This document shows positions 26,920 through 35,356 of a DNA stretch of 64,000 bases, one piece after another (position 1 is the first letter of the stretch; each line of letters begins with the position of its first letter). The position numbers were made by a program, and so were the translations under genes. Where the stretch lies: assembly GCF_014636775.1 (NCBI RefSeq), contig NZ_BMEQ01000005.1, forward strand, positions 151,063-215,062. Reading direction: 5' to 3'. The stretch is from Kocuria dechangensis (GTDB taxonomy: Bacteria; Actinomycetota; Actinomycetes; Actinomycetales; Micrococcaceae). The notes beneath the pieces were generated by a model, which searched no databases, was not told where the DNA came from, and was given only the letters and a program-made list of their open reading frames with translations.

Positions 26920-28146
26920 TCAGGCCAGCAGCGCCTCCGCCGCCCTCCGCCCGGAGAGCAGCGCGCCCTGGGTGGAGGCGGTGGTGCGGTGGTCGCCGCA
27001 CACGAACAGCCCGTTGCCGAGGGCGGCGGGGCGGGCGGCCACGAGAGGGGGCAGCTGCTCCGGCAGGGCGCCGCGCACCTCGTGGACGGTCAGGAGGTCC
27101 CACGCCGCCGCGTCGGCCTGCCAGATCTCGGCCAGCTGCCGGCGGACGTCGGCCTCGGGGGGCACGGCGGCGCCGCGGGGCAGCAGGGCGGTGGCCTGCA
27201 CGAGCGAGCGGCCCTCCGGGGCGTAGCTGGGGGCGGCGTTGCTGACCACGGCGGTGTCGACCACCGGCCCCGTGGTCCCGCCCGGCAGCACCTGGGCCCT
27301 CAGGCCGGAGGGCGCGCGGTCGGGGGCGAACCACCACGTGACCTCCCCCTTCATGGCGGCGGTCGGCAGGTCCAGCAGCCCGGAGGCGGCCGGGGCGTCG
27401 GTCGCGACCACCACCGCCGGGGCGCGCCACGAGTTCTCCCCCGCGCCCACGGTCCACACCGACCCGGTGCGCTCGAGGGACTCGACGCGCGTGCCGAGCA
27501 CCGCCCGGGCGCGCAGCCCGTCGTGCAGCCAGGCCGGCAGCGCGCCCATGCCCTCGGCGGGCAGGCCCGGGGTGCCGAGCAGGAACCACCCGACGAGCTG
27601 GCGCACGAACGCGGCGGAGGTGCGGCCCTCGTCCTCGAGGATCACGCCGGCGAGGAACGGCTCGAGCACCAGCTCCCGCAGGGGGCCGTGCACGCCCGCG
27701 GCGTCGAGGGACTCGAACCAGCTCCGGTCGTGCTCCTCCCGCCGCTCCGCGCGGGGGTCGAGCACGGGGGCGAGCCAGGCGAGCAGGGCGGGCACCCGCC
27801 GCAGCTCCACGAGGGGGCTGCGCAGGGTCTCCGCCAGGCGGGCCGGTGAGCGGCGGGGATCGGCGAGGACGTCGATGCCGTCGCCGCGGCGGACCCCCGC
27901 GGCCGCCTCGAACTTCTGCAGGCGCAGCGCCGGGACGTCCACGCTGCGGCGCAGCTCCGGGTAGGCGGGGTTGAGCACCTGGAAGCCGCGGTCGCAGCGG
28001 AAGCCGTCGACCAGGTCGGTGCGCACCCGCCCGCCCACGCCGTCGGAGGCCTCCAGCACCGCCACGTCCAGGCCGTGCTGCTCCAGCAGCCGGGCGCACT
28101 GCAGGCCGGCCAGTCCTGCGCCGACGATGACGACGTCGTGGTCCAC
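26920..28146 (-). CDS. FAD-dependent oxidoreductase (amine oxidase/protoporphyrinogen-oxidase-like fold)
   Basis: 408 residues from GTG 28146 with AGGAGG upstream. N-terminal dinucleotide motif VVIVGAGLAGLQCARLLEQHG, then LEASDGVGGRVRTD, and C-terminal FAD contact GLFVCGDHRTTASTQGALLSGRRAAEALL. The GDH-x3-ST-x2-GA ending is characteristic of actinobacterial and plant phytoene-desaturase-related or squalene-associated FAD-dependent desaturases as well as generic NAD(P)-binding oxidoreductases. No substrate is assigned. It follows the betaine-binding-like gene by 86 bases on the same strand. Confidence 0.72.
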   Translation of the reverse strand: MDHDVVIVGAGLAGLQCARLLEQHGLDVAVLEASDGVGGRVRTDLVDGFRCDRGFQVLNPAYPELRRSVDVPALRLQKFEAAAGVRRGDGIDVLADPRRSPARLAETLRSPLVELRRVPALLAWLAPVLDPRAERREEHDRSWFESLDAAGVHGPLRELVLEPFLAGVILEDEGRTSAAFVRQLVGWFLLGTPGLPAEGMGALPAWLHDGLRARAVLGTRVESLERTGSVWTVGAGENSWRAPAVVVATDAPAASGLLDLPTAAMKGEVTWWFAPDRAPSGLRAQVLPGGTTGPVVDTAVVSNAAPSYAPEGRSLVQATALLPRGAAVPPEADVRRQLAEIWQADAAAWDLLTVHEVRGALPEQLPPLVAARPAALGNGLFVCGDHRTTASTQGALLSGRRAAEALLA

Positions 28147-28231
28147 GGGGTCCTCCTAGCGGATCAGGGGCGCCGCGGCCGGGAGGGCCCCGTCCACGTG
28201 CTGCCATCCTCGCAGGGCGGCGCCCCGGTTG

Positions 28232-29047
28232 TCAGGCGAACCAGGGAGCCGCCTCGGCGGGGTGCCGGTCCATCCACCGGCGCGCCGCGGCCAGGGGGTC
28301 GAGGCCGTCCAGGTTGACCGCGCGGTCCATCGCGCTCACCGCGGAGACGGTGAAGCGGATCCGGCCGAGCACCTCCCGGGTGCGCTCCGGCAGCCTCTCG
28401 AACGCGCCGCGGTGGGCGAGCAGGGAGGCCCGGTCCGGGGGCGGGAAGACGCCGAGCTCGTCGACGAGGGGGCGCAGGTCGTGGACCTCGTTGAGGTACT
28501 GGGGCTGCCACAGCGGGGTGACGAACCACTCGCGGGCGGCGATCCGCGCGTTGATGGTGTCGATGATCGCGTGGATGTCGCCGATCCGGTGGCTCCAGCC
28601 GGCCCGGTCCAGGCCGTAGTCGACCAGCAGCTGCTGGGACCGCGTGGTCAGCCCGGCTCCCGCGGTGGTGCCCTGCACGACGAGCGTCGCCATCCGCGCC
28701 GTGACCTCGGGGCGGGCCAGGTCGGAGAGGCGGGCGACCTGGTCGGCGGGGACGTAGCCGGGCACCGCCCAGAAGAACTCCGCGCCCTCGAACAGCGGGG
28801 CCACCTCGACGACCCGATCGCGGATCTGCTCCCAGTAGGCGGCGTGCCCGCCGGGCAGCCAGCTGTCCGCGAACAGGTCCAGCTCACCGCGTGCCAGCAG
28901 GGGGTACATCTCCGGGTGCGGTCCCTCGCGCACCTCGACGTCGTGCCCCAGGCGCAGGAGGACCTCTTCCACGACCGCGGCGGCGACCTGGTGGAAGGAC
29001 TCGTCGATGCGGCCCAGCACCACGGGGGCCGGTGCGGAGGAGGTCAC
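28232..29047 (-). CDS. Glycine betaine/choline-binding-like protein (OpuAC family) without signal peptide
   Basis: 271 residues from GTG 29047, AAGGAT upstream. OpuAC-type substrate-binding fold: LGRIDESFHQVAAAVVEEVLLRLGHDVEV, GELDLFADSWLPGGHAAYW, and EWFVTPLWQPQYLNEVHDLRPL. These are lobes and hinge of the quaternary-amine-binding proteins of ABC importers. Two things are unusual: no signal peptide or lipobox, and no ABC permease or ATPase gene nearby. It may be a cytoplasmic sensor or binder of small quaternary amines, or a domain remnant of a fused permease-binding protein. Confidence 0.75.
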   Translation of the reverse strand: MTSSAPAPVVLGRIDESFHQVAAAVVEEVLLRLGHDVEVREGPHPEMYPLLARGELDLFADSWLPGGHAAYWEQIRDRVVEVAPLFEGAEFFWAVPGYVPADQVARLSDLARPEVTARMATLVVQGTTAGAGLTTRSQQLLVDYGLDRAGWSHRIGDIHAIIDTINARIAAREWFVTPLWQPQYLNEVHDLRPLVDELGVFPPPDRASLLAHRGAFERLPERTREVLGRIRFTVSAVSAMDRAVNLDGLDPLAAARRWMDRHPAEAAPWFA

Positions 29048-29117
29048 GGGCTCATCCTTTCTGCCGTCGGGCGGCCCACGCTATCAGGCGCCGTGGCGGG
29101 GACGGCAGGGAGCCGGG

Positions 29118-30290
29118 TCAGCCGACGACGGCGTCCGCCGCGCGTGCGCTCCGGGGTGCCGCGGCGGCGCGCCGCACCGGGATCGTGAACAGCGCCGACT
29201 CCACGGTCAGGCCCGGTCCGAACGCGAGCGCGCACACCGTCCGCGGCTCGTCGGCCGGCGCCTCGTCGATCACCTGGCGCAGCACGTGCAGGACGGTCAC
29301 GCTGCTCATGTTGCCGCGGGTGGCCAGCACGTCGCGGGACTCCCGGAGGGCCTCCGGGGGCAGGCCGAGGGTCTTCTCCAGCTTGTCGAGGATGCTGCGC
29401 CCGCCGGGGTGGACGGCCCAGTCGGTGATCGCGGCGCGGTCCACGGCGCCGCCGGGGCCGTCGAGCAGGGCGTCGAGGGCGGTGTGGATGTTCTCCTCGA
29501 TCACCCTGGGCACGGCGGCGCCCAGGACCATCTCGAAGCCCTCGTCCCCGATGCTCCAGGCCATGTCCCGCTCCCCGTCGGGGATCACGAGGGTGCGGAA
29601 GCGGTCGAGCCGGAGCAGCGGCTCCACGCCCGCGGGGGCCGCCGCGCTGACCACCGCGGCGGCGGCGCCGTCGGCGAAGAGGGAGGCCCCGCGGATGGCG
29701 TCGGGGTCCCGGGCCCGCTGCAGGTGCAGGGTGCACAGCTCGACGGCCACGACGAGCACGACGGCGTCCGGGTCCGCCTCCGCGACCGCGGCCGCCTGGC
29801 GCAGGCCGACGAGCGCGCCGTGGCAGCCCATGAACCCGATGTGGGACCGGCGCGTGGCCGGGTTCAGGCCGAGGTCGCGCACGAGCTGGTAGTCCGGGCC
29901 GGGCGCGAAGAACCCGGTGCAGGAGACCGTGATGACGTCGGTGACGTCCGCGGGGTCCAGCGCGGGGCAGCCGGCCAGGGCGTCGCGGGCCGCCGCCGCG
30001 AAGAGGGCGGGCGCCTCCTGGACGTAGGTGCGGTTGCGCGCCCCGGTGAGCGGGCCCAGGATGCGGCCGCCGGGGGCCACGTAGGCGGAGCCGGCACGGG
30101 CGTCCTCGTCGACGAGCTCCCGCAGGACGGTGTGCCGGCGCCCCACACCGCAGGCCCCGAACACGGTGCGCACGAGCCTCTCGGTGAGGCGGTCGGTGCC
30201 GGGCTGGGCCAGGTAGAGGTCCCGGGCGGTGGTCTGCTCGAGCACGTGCTCCGGGAGGGCCGTGCCGAGGGACAGGAGTGCGGCGGTCAT
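29118..30290 (-). CDS. Type III polyketide synthase (chalcone/stilbene synthase family)
   Basis: 390 residues, ATG 30290. The complete catalytic triad is visible: Cys156 in GFMGCHGALVGLRQA, His294 in WAVHPGGRSILD and Asn327 in ATRGNMSSVTVLHVL. The C-terminal family signature is CALAFGPGLTVESALF. It should extend a starter acyl-CoA with malonyl units into an alkylresorcinol, pyrone or naphthol-type product. Starter and product cannot be read. A RutE-like reductase and a divergent P450 lie just upstream and could tailor the product. Confidence 0.93.
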   Translation of the reverse strand: MTAALLSLGTALPEHVLEQTTARDLYLAQPGTDRLTERLVRTVFGACGVGRRHTVLRELVDEDARAGSAYVAPGGRILGPLTGARNRTYVQEAPALFAAAARDALAGCPALDPADVTDVITVSCTGFFAPGPDYQLVRDLGLNPATRRSHIGFMGCHGALVGLRQAAAVAEADPDAVVLVVAVELCTLHLQRARDPDAIRGASLFADGAAAAVVSAAAPAGVEPLLRLDRFRTLVIPDGERDMAWSIGDEGFEMVLGAAVPRVIEENIHTALDALLDGPGGAVDRAAITDWAVHPGGRSILDKLEKTLGLPPEALRESRDVLATRGNMSSVTVLHVLRQVIDEAPADEPRTVCALAFGPGLTVESALFTIPVRRAAAAPRSARAADAVVG

Positions 30291-30349
30291 CGCCCTCAGT
30301 ATCGACCCTGGTTCCGCGGAAAGCCACGGCGCGGCGCGCCGCGCTGCGG

Positions 30350-30380
30350 GGCCCGGCCGCCGTGGGGCCGTGGCCGGGCC
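30350..30380 (-). terminator. Hairpin after the RutE-like reductase gene
   Basis: GGCCCGGCC (30350-30358) and GGCCGGGCC (30372-30380) form a perfect 9-base stem, downstream of the reductase stop (30396) and upstream of the polyketide synthase start. Confidence 0.4.
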
Positions 30381-30395
30381 GCGATCAGGCCGGGG

Positions 30396-31007
30396 TCAGA
30401 CCGTGGTCGTGGTGGCGTCGAAGTCCAGGCGCGGCAGCCGGTCGTGGCGGGGAGCGGCGGGCCGGCCGATGTTCACCACCATGATCGAGCGACGGTTGGT
30501 CCCGGGGTGGAACTCGGCGTCCACGCCGGCGGGGTCGAACCCGCCCATGGGGCCGGCGGCGAGGCCCAGCGCGCGCACGGCCATGATGAAGTACCCGGCC
30601 TGCAGGTGGGCGTTGTCCCGGCCCATCTGCGCGCGCAGCTCCTCGTTGCCGGCGAACATCTCCTGGTTGCCGGCGGCGGGCGGGAAGACGACGGGCAGGT
30701 GCTCGTGCCAGTCGACGTCGTAGCCGAGCACCGCGACGGCGGTCGCGGCGGCGGTCTTGGCCTTGTTGCCCTCGGCCATGTGCTGGACCAGGCGCTCACG
30801 TGCCTCCGGCGTGCGGATCCAGGTCACGCGCAGCGGCTGGATGTTCATGGCGGTGGGGCCCATCTTGGCGAGCTCGTGGACGGCGCGCAGCTGCTCCTCG
30901 GTCACGGGCTCGTCGAGGAACTCGGTGGCGGTGCGCGCCTCCCGGAAGAGGAGGTCGGCGGCGGGGGCGTCGAGGGCGAGGTGGTCCTGCAGGGCGTCGG
31001 CGGTCAT
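30396..31007 (-). CDS. RutE/malonic-semialdehyde-reductase-like nitroreductase family protein
   Basis: 203 residues, ATG 31007 with AAGGAT upstream. FMN-dependent nitroreductase fold; AARTATEFLDEPVTEEQLRAVHELAKMGPTAMNIQPLRVTWIRT-like N-terminus, LQAGYFIMAVRALGLAAGPMGGFD and MVVNIGRPA match the RutE/HadB subgroup, which reduces malonic semialdehyde to 3-hydroxypropionate in pyrimidine breakdown. No other rut genes are nearby, so another small electrophile or a tailoring role for the adjacent polyketide gene is possible. Confidence 0.82.
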   Translation of the reverse strand: MTADALQDHLALDAPAADLLFREARTATEFLDEPVTEEQLRAVHELAKMGPTAMNIQPLRVTWIRTPEARERLVQHMAEGNKAKTAAATAVAVLGYDVDWHEHLPVVFPPAAGNQEMFAGNEELRAQMGRDNAHLQAGYFIMAVRALGLAAGPMGGFDPAGVDAEFHPGTNRRSIMVVNIGRPAAPRHDRLPRLDFDATTTTV

Positions 31008-31209
31008 GATGATCCTTTCGAGTTCAAGCACTGCTCGTGTACATGTCAACAACAAGCGACTCGATCCCATGCCCGGCCCGGACGTGCGCTTCATCACGTC
31101 ACCGGTGAGTAGCCTGGGGCCAGGCGGACGACGTCCGGGCGCCGGGAGCGAGACCTGGCGGCCCGGCCGGCCGTGCCGCGGCCTGCCGCGCCGAGGGAAG
31201 AAGGACCCC

Positions 31210-32442
31210 GTGAACGCCGAGAACTCGTGCCCCGCCCCGCACCACGGCGGGCACCGGAAGTCCGTGCGCGCCGGAGAGGCCGCCGAGCCGGGGATCGAGG
31301 TGGTCGGGGGAGCCTGGCACGTGCGCTCGCTGTCCCTGGTCCGCCAGGTCCTGCGGGAGGGGGACGCCACGGTCCAGGCCGGGTTCAACGCCGAGACCGC
31401 GCACGAGGGGCTCGCCCGGACCCCCGTGCTGTTCATGGACGGCCCCGAGCACCGCCGCCAGCGCGCCGCCATCGCGCGGTACTTCACCCCGGCCACGGTG
31501 GGCCGGCGCTACCGCGGCCTCATGGAGGAGTTGGCCGACGAGCTGGTCGGGCAGGTCCGGCGGGACGGCGGGTGCGAGCTCTCCCGCGTGACCATGCGCT
31601 ACTCCGTGGAGATCGCGGCGCAGGTGGTGGGGCTGACGGAGTCGGACACGGACGGGATGTCCGTGCGGCTGGACCGGTTCTTCGGGCTCCCGTTCGTCCC
31701 GCCGGGCGAGCAGGGGGCGGGCGGGAGCCGGCTCGGGGCCGCCCTCAGGGCCCGGGCGCGGTCGCTGCGCTCGCTCGCGGCCGTCGGCGCGTTCTTCCTC
31801 AGGGACGTCCGCCCCGCGATCGCCGCCCGCCGGGCGGCGCCCCAGGAGGACGTCATCTCGCACCTGCTCGAGCAGGGGTACGGGGACCGGGAGATCCTCA
31901 CCGAGTGCATCACCTACGCGGCCGCGGGCATGGCCACCACGCGCGAGTTCATCGCGATGGCCGCCTGGCACCTGCTCGACGACCCGCGGCTGCGCGAGCG
32001 CTACCTGGCGGCGGAGGAGGCGGAGCGCTACGGGATCCTCCACGAGATCCTCCGGCTCGAGCCCGTGGTGGGCCACCTCTACCGCCGGGCCGTGCGGGAC
32101 CTGGTCCTCGTCGACGGGGACGAGTGCCACGAGGTGCCCGCCGGGGCCGTGCTCGACCTCTACGTGCGGCAGGCGAACGCGGACCCCGGCGCCTTCGGGG
32201 ACGACGCCCTCTCCCTGTGCCCCGTGCGCGAGCGGCCCACGGGGGCGAGGCCCGAGGGCGTCTCGTTCGGCGACGGCCCGCACCGGTGCCCCGGCAACTT
32301 CCTCGCGATCCAGGAGAGCGACGTCCTCCTGCAGCGCCTGCTCCGGCTGCCCCTCGAGCTGGCGGAGCCGCCGCGGCTCGGCTGGGAGGACCTCATCGCC
32401 GGCTACCAGCTGCGCGGGGTCGCGCTCCGGGTCCGCGGGTGA
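31210..32442 (+). CDS. Cytochrome P450
   Basis: 410 residues from GTG 31210 with AAGGA upstream. All P450 landmarks are present: I-helix AAAGMATTREF, K-helix EILRLEP (ExxR) and the heme loop FGDGPHRCPGNF with Cys360 as thiolate ligand. The size and the soluble N-terminus fit a bacterial class I P450 using separate ferredoxin and reductase, neither of which is adjacent. It is divergent from the RutE-like gene across about 200 bases. The substrate may be the type III polyketide product (inference). Confidence 0.92.
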   Translation: MNAENSCPAPHHGGHRKSVRAGEAAEPGIEVVGGAWHVRSLSLVRQVLREGDATVQAGFNAETAHEGLARTPVLFMDGPEHRRQRAAIARYFTPATVGRRYRGLMEELADELVGQVRRDGGCELSRVTMRYSVEIAAQVVGLTESDTDGMSVRLDRFFGLPFVPPGEQGAGGSRLGAALRARARSLRSLAAVGAFFLRDVRPAIAARRAAPQEDVISHLLEQGYGDREILTECITYAAAGMATTREFIAMAAWHLLDDPRLRERYLAAEEAERYGILHEILRLEPVVGHLYRRAVRDLVLVDGDECHEVPAGAVLDLYVRQANADPGAFGDDALSLCPVRERPTGARPEGVSFGDGPHRCPGNFLAIQESDVLLQRLLRLPLELAEPPRLGWEDLIAGYQLRGVALRVRG

Positions 32443-32685
32443 CGCGCCGGGCCGTGGCACCGGCCCGCTGACATCGCCCGACGCCCTCCGGCAGGGGTCC
32501 CGGCAGGCTTCGCATTGGGTCACATGTCCATAACGTCCCTACGCTGGGCAGTGCACAGGAGTGGGGGCTCCTTTCTCGCAGGCTGTCCGCAGCCTTCTCG
32601 CAGGGGGATGGTCCGCGCTCCAGTCCGTCGGGGGGCAGGACTGCGTGCGCCGTGCTGCCTTCCGCCCGTTCGGCCGGAGGAATCC

Positions 32686-34095
32686 TTGACGACCACCCGC
32701 AGCACCACCGCAACCCTCGCCCTCGCGGCGGCACTGGCCCTCGTTCCCGCGGCGTCCGCCGTGGCGGCGCCCGCCGACCCCGGCATCACCGGGCCCGGCG
32801 CGCTGAGCACCGCCCTGGAGCAGGCGCCCGCCGTCGGGGGCACGGCCCCCGAGGTCCCGGCGAGCGGCACCGCCGTGCCCAACGACCCCGAGTACAAGGC
32901 CGTGCAGTGGAGCCTGTGGGACGACCCGGCGGGCCTGGGCCTACCCCCCGCGTGGGAGCGTGCCACCGGCGCGGGCCAGACCATCGCGATCGTGGACACC
33001 GGCATCACCGCCCACCCCGACCTCGACGCGAACGTCCTCCCGGGCCGCGACTTCATCTCCGCGGTGCCCCACGCCCGCGACGGCGACGGCTGGGACGCCG
33101 ATCCCACCGACATGGGCGACTACCCGGACCCGGCCCTGTGCCCCGGCAGCCCCATGCCGCTCACGTCCACGTGGCACGGCACCCACACCGCGGGCATCGC
33201 CGCCGCGGACGGCAACAACGGGATCGGCGTCTCCGGGGTGGCCCCCGACGCGAAGATCCTGCCGGTGCGCGCCGTGGGCGCGTGCAGCACGGGCCAGATC
33301 TCGGACGTCGCCGCAGGGATCGCCTGGGCCGTGGGCGCCGCGGTGCCGGGCGCGCCCGCCAACCCGAACCCCGCCTCCGTGGTCAACCTGAGCCTCGCGG
33401 TGGAGGGCGTGTGCCCGCCGGTGCTGCAGAGCGCGATCACCGAGGCCGTCTCCCGCGGCGTGCCCGTGGTCGTGGCCGCCGGCAACCAGGGCATCGACGC
33501 CTCCCGCACCACCCCGGCCAACTGCGCCGGGGTCATCTCGGTCGCGGCCACCGACATCGCCGGGGCCGGGGCGCCCTACTCCAACTTCGGGGCGGTGACG
33601 CTCGCGGCCCCTGGCGGGAACGCCTTCAGCGGGATCCGCGGCACCCTCAACGCCGGCGCCCAGGGTCCCGCGGCGGCCTCCTACGGGGACCGCAACGGCA
33701 CGTCCATGGCCGCCCCGGCGGTCTCCGGGACGATCGCCCTGCTGCAGCAGCTCGCCCCGGGCCTGGGGGTGGAGGGCGTGCGCGAGGCCCTCACGTCCAC
33801 GGCCCGCACGGCGCCCGGCGGCTGCCCGGCCGGCTGCGGCGCCGGGATGATCGACCCGGTCTCCGCGCTGGTCCGGGTGCAGGGCGGCGAGCCCTTCGCC
33901 GTGGACGGTGCCATCGGGGAGCTCCACGGCCGGATCGGTGCGAGCACCGGCGAGCCCGTCTCCCGCGAGATCTGCGGGATGAGCGGTAGCCCGTGCTTCC
34001 AGGAGTTCGAGACCGGGTGGATCGTGTGGTCCACCACCGGCGGCGCGCGCTGGATCGACGGACCGCTCCCCGCGCAGTGGTGGCTGATCAGCTGA
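32686..34095 (+). CDS. Secreted subtilisin-family (S8) serine protease with C-terminal LGFP-type module
   Basis: 469 residues from TTG 32686, chosen because GGAGGA lies five bases upstream and because this start gives a clean signal peptide (TLALAAALALVPAASAVAA, cleavage near residue 28). A short prosegment follows, then the catalytic Asp104 (AIVDTGITAHPD), His164 (STWHGTHTAG) and Ser340 (RNGTSMAAPAVSG), plus the oxyanion region VVAAGNQG. The last 70 residues (IGELHGRIGASTGEPVSRE and FQEFETGWIVWSTTGGARWI) resemble an LGFP repeat, which anchors actinobacterial proteins to the cell wall. The rare TTG start suggests low translation. No processing site beyond the signal can be assigned. Confidence 0.88.
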   Translation: MTTTRSTTATLALAAALALVPAASAVAAPADPGITGPGALSTALEQAPAVGGTAPEVPASGTAVPNDPEYKAVQWSLWDDPAGLGLPPAWERATGAGQTIAIVDTGITAHPDLDANVLPGRDFISAVPHARDGDGWDADPTDMGDYPDPALCPGSPMPLTSTWHGTHTAGIAAADGNNGIGVSGVAPDAKILPVRAVGACSTGQISDVAAGIAWAVGAAVPGAPANPNPASVVNLSLAVEGVCPPVLQSAITEAVSRGVPVVVAAGNQGIDASRTTPANCAGVISVAATDIAGAGAPYSNFGAVTLAAPGGNAFSGIRGTLNAGAQGPAAASYGDRNGTSMAAPAVSGTIALLQQLAPGLGVEGVREALTSTARTAPGGCPAGCGAGMIDPVSALVRVQGGEPFAVDGAIGELHGRIGASTGEPVSREICGMSGSPCFQEFETGWIVWSTTGGARWIDGPLPAQWWLIS

Positions 34096-34141
34096 GCCCG
34101 GTGCCCCGCTCCCCGCAGCGGTGGCTGATCGGCTGAGCCCG
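34065..34141. repeat. Imperfect duplication of the protease 3' end
   Basis: The last codons and stop of the protease (34065-34100, GCTCCCCGCGCAGTGGTGGC then TGATCAGCTGAGCCCG) are repeated at 34108-34141 (GCTCCCCGCAGCGGTGGCTG then ATCGGCTGAGCCCG). The second copy lies outside the gene, so this is a recent local tandem duplication. Confidence 0.75.
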
Positions 34142-34176
34142 CCGTCCCCGCACCGCCTCGGCGGGGCGGGGACGGC
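34141..34176 (+). terminator. Hairpin terminator after the protease
   Basis: GCCGTCCCCGC (34141-34151) pairs perfectly with GCGGGGACGGC (34166-34176); a second right-arm copy lies at 34187-34197. Placed between convergent protease and tspO genes, it could serve both. Confidence 0.5.
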
Positions 34177-34208
34177 GTCGTGCGGGGCGGGGACGGCGGC
34201 CCCGCCCC

Positions 34209-34766
34209 TCAGGCGTTGAGCCGGTGGATGCGGGCGCTGAGCACGGTCGCGAACGCGCACCAGCCCGCGTAGGGCAGGAGGGCCGCGCCGAGGACCGGGG
34301 TCGTCCGGCCGGCGCGGCGCGCCAGGTCGGCGCTGCTGACCGTGAGGGCCGCGGCGGTCGCGGTGGCCAGGGCGGTGTCGTGCTTCGTGAAGAACACCCA
34401 GCTCCACCCGCCGTTGAGCGCCAGGTTCAGGGCGAGGGCCCGGCGGTAGCCGCGGTGCTGCCGCGCGGCCTCGGACGGGGTGCGGCCGGGCCGGGGCGGG
34501 CGGATGGTGCGCACCTGCCCGCTGCCGCGGTGCAGTCCCGGACGGGTCCGCCGCTCCAGCGCGGTGAGCACCGCGGCGGAGGTCACGGCGATGTCCGCGT
34601 AGAGGAGGGTCCACACGACCGGGAAGACCTCGGCCGGCGGCTGGATCGACGGCTTGCGCAGCGCCCGGTACCAGGCGCTGCCCGTCCCCGTGGCGGTGGC
34701 CGCGCTGCCCGCGGCGGCGGCCGCGGCCGTCTGCGCGGACGTCTTGAGCAGGTACGTCCCGAACAT
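34209..34766 (-). CDS. tspO: TspO/MBR family protein
   Basis: 185 residues with about five membrane segments. TspO landmarks: WYRALRKPSIQPPAEVFPVVWTLLYADIA in the first loop and segment, LNLALNGGWSWVFF, and LPYAGWCAFATVLSARIHRLN at the C-terminus. The family binds tetrapyrroles and responds to light or oxidative stress. A loop between segments 2 and 3 (ERRTRPGLHRGSGQVRTIRPPRPGRTPSE) is longer than usual. The location next to carotenoid genes fits the link between TspO and photo-oxidative stress seen elsewhere, but is only suggestive. Confidence 0.88.
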   Translation of the reverse strand: MFGTYLLKTSAQTAAAAAAGSAATATGTGSAWYRALRKPSIQPPAEVFPVVWTLLYADIAVTSAAVLTALERRTRPGLHRGSGQVRTIRPPRPGRTPSEAARQHRGYRRALALNLALNGGWSWVFFTKHDTALATATAAALTVSSADLARRAGRTTPVLGAALLPYAGWCAFATVLSARIHRLNA

Positions 34767-34768
34767 GG

Positions 34769-35356
34769 CTACCCCGTTCCCTCTGCGGTCTCTCCGACGG
34801 TGTCGGCCGGTGTGCGCGCCGGAGCGGACGCCGGTGGGTCCACTCTAAGCCGGGCCCAGGCCCCGAGGATGCCCGCCACGACGGCTCCCGCGTTGCCCGC
34901 GGCCAGGTCTCCCATGGTGTCCCCGTAGCCGACCTGCACACGGGGGTCCACGGCGACGTTGCCCACGAACTCCGCGTACTCCCAGACCACGGCCAGGGCG
35001 GTGCCCAGGGCGGTGACCACGAGCACGTGCGTGACGGCCCCCGGCGCGGCGAGGCGGCCCCAGCGCTCCAGCGCCCGGAACGCGAGCTCGGCCAGCACGG
35101 CGGTCGCCGCGAAGTGGACGACGAGGTCCCAGTACGACAGCCGCTCGTAGAGCAGGAACACGGAGCTCCACGCGGCGAGCAGCAGGACCAGGTCGGTGGC
35201 GAGCTCGAGGGCGGCCGGGAGGCGGGCCCGCCACGTGACGGTGACGCCGAGGCACACGAGCATCATCACGGCGGCGCCCACGGCGTCGAAGAGCGCGGCG
35301 GTGGCGAGCACCGAGAGCGGCCCGCACCAGCGCACCACCAGCACGAGCGGCCTCAT
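34769..35356 (-). CDS. YjdF/DUF2238-like integral membrane protein
   Basis: 195 residues, ATG 35356, overlapping the glycosyltransferase stop (ATGA). About five membrane segments with conserved polar residues within the membrane: LSYWDLVVHFAATAVLAELAF, VVWEYAEFVGN and YGDTMGDLAAGNAGAVVAGIL. The WDxxxH, E-x2-E and D-x2-GDLxxGNxGA pattern is that of the YjdF-type family of unknown function. It is translationally coupled to the glycosyltransferase and two bases from tspO, so the three genes form one unit. Confidence 0.7.
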   Translation of the reverse strand: MRPLVLVVRWCGPLSVLATAALFDAVGAAVMMLVCLGVTVTWRARLPAALELATDLVLLLAAWSSVFLLYERLSYWDLVVHFAATAVLAELAFRALERWGRLAAPGAVTHVLVVTALGTALAVVWEYAEFVGNVAVDPRVQVGYGDTMGDLAAGNAGAVVAGILGAWARLRVDPPASAPARTPADTVGETAEGTG

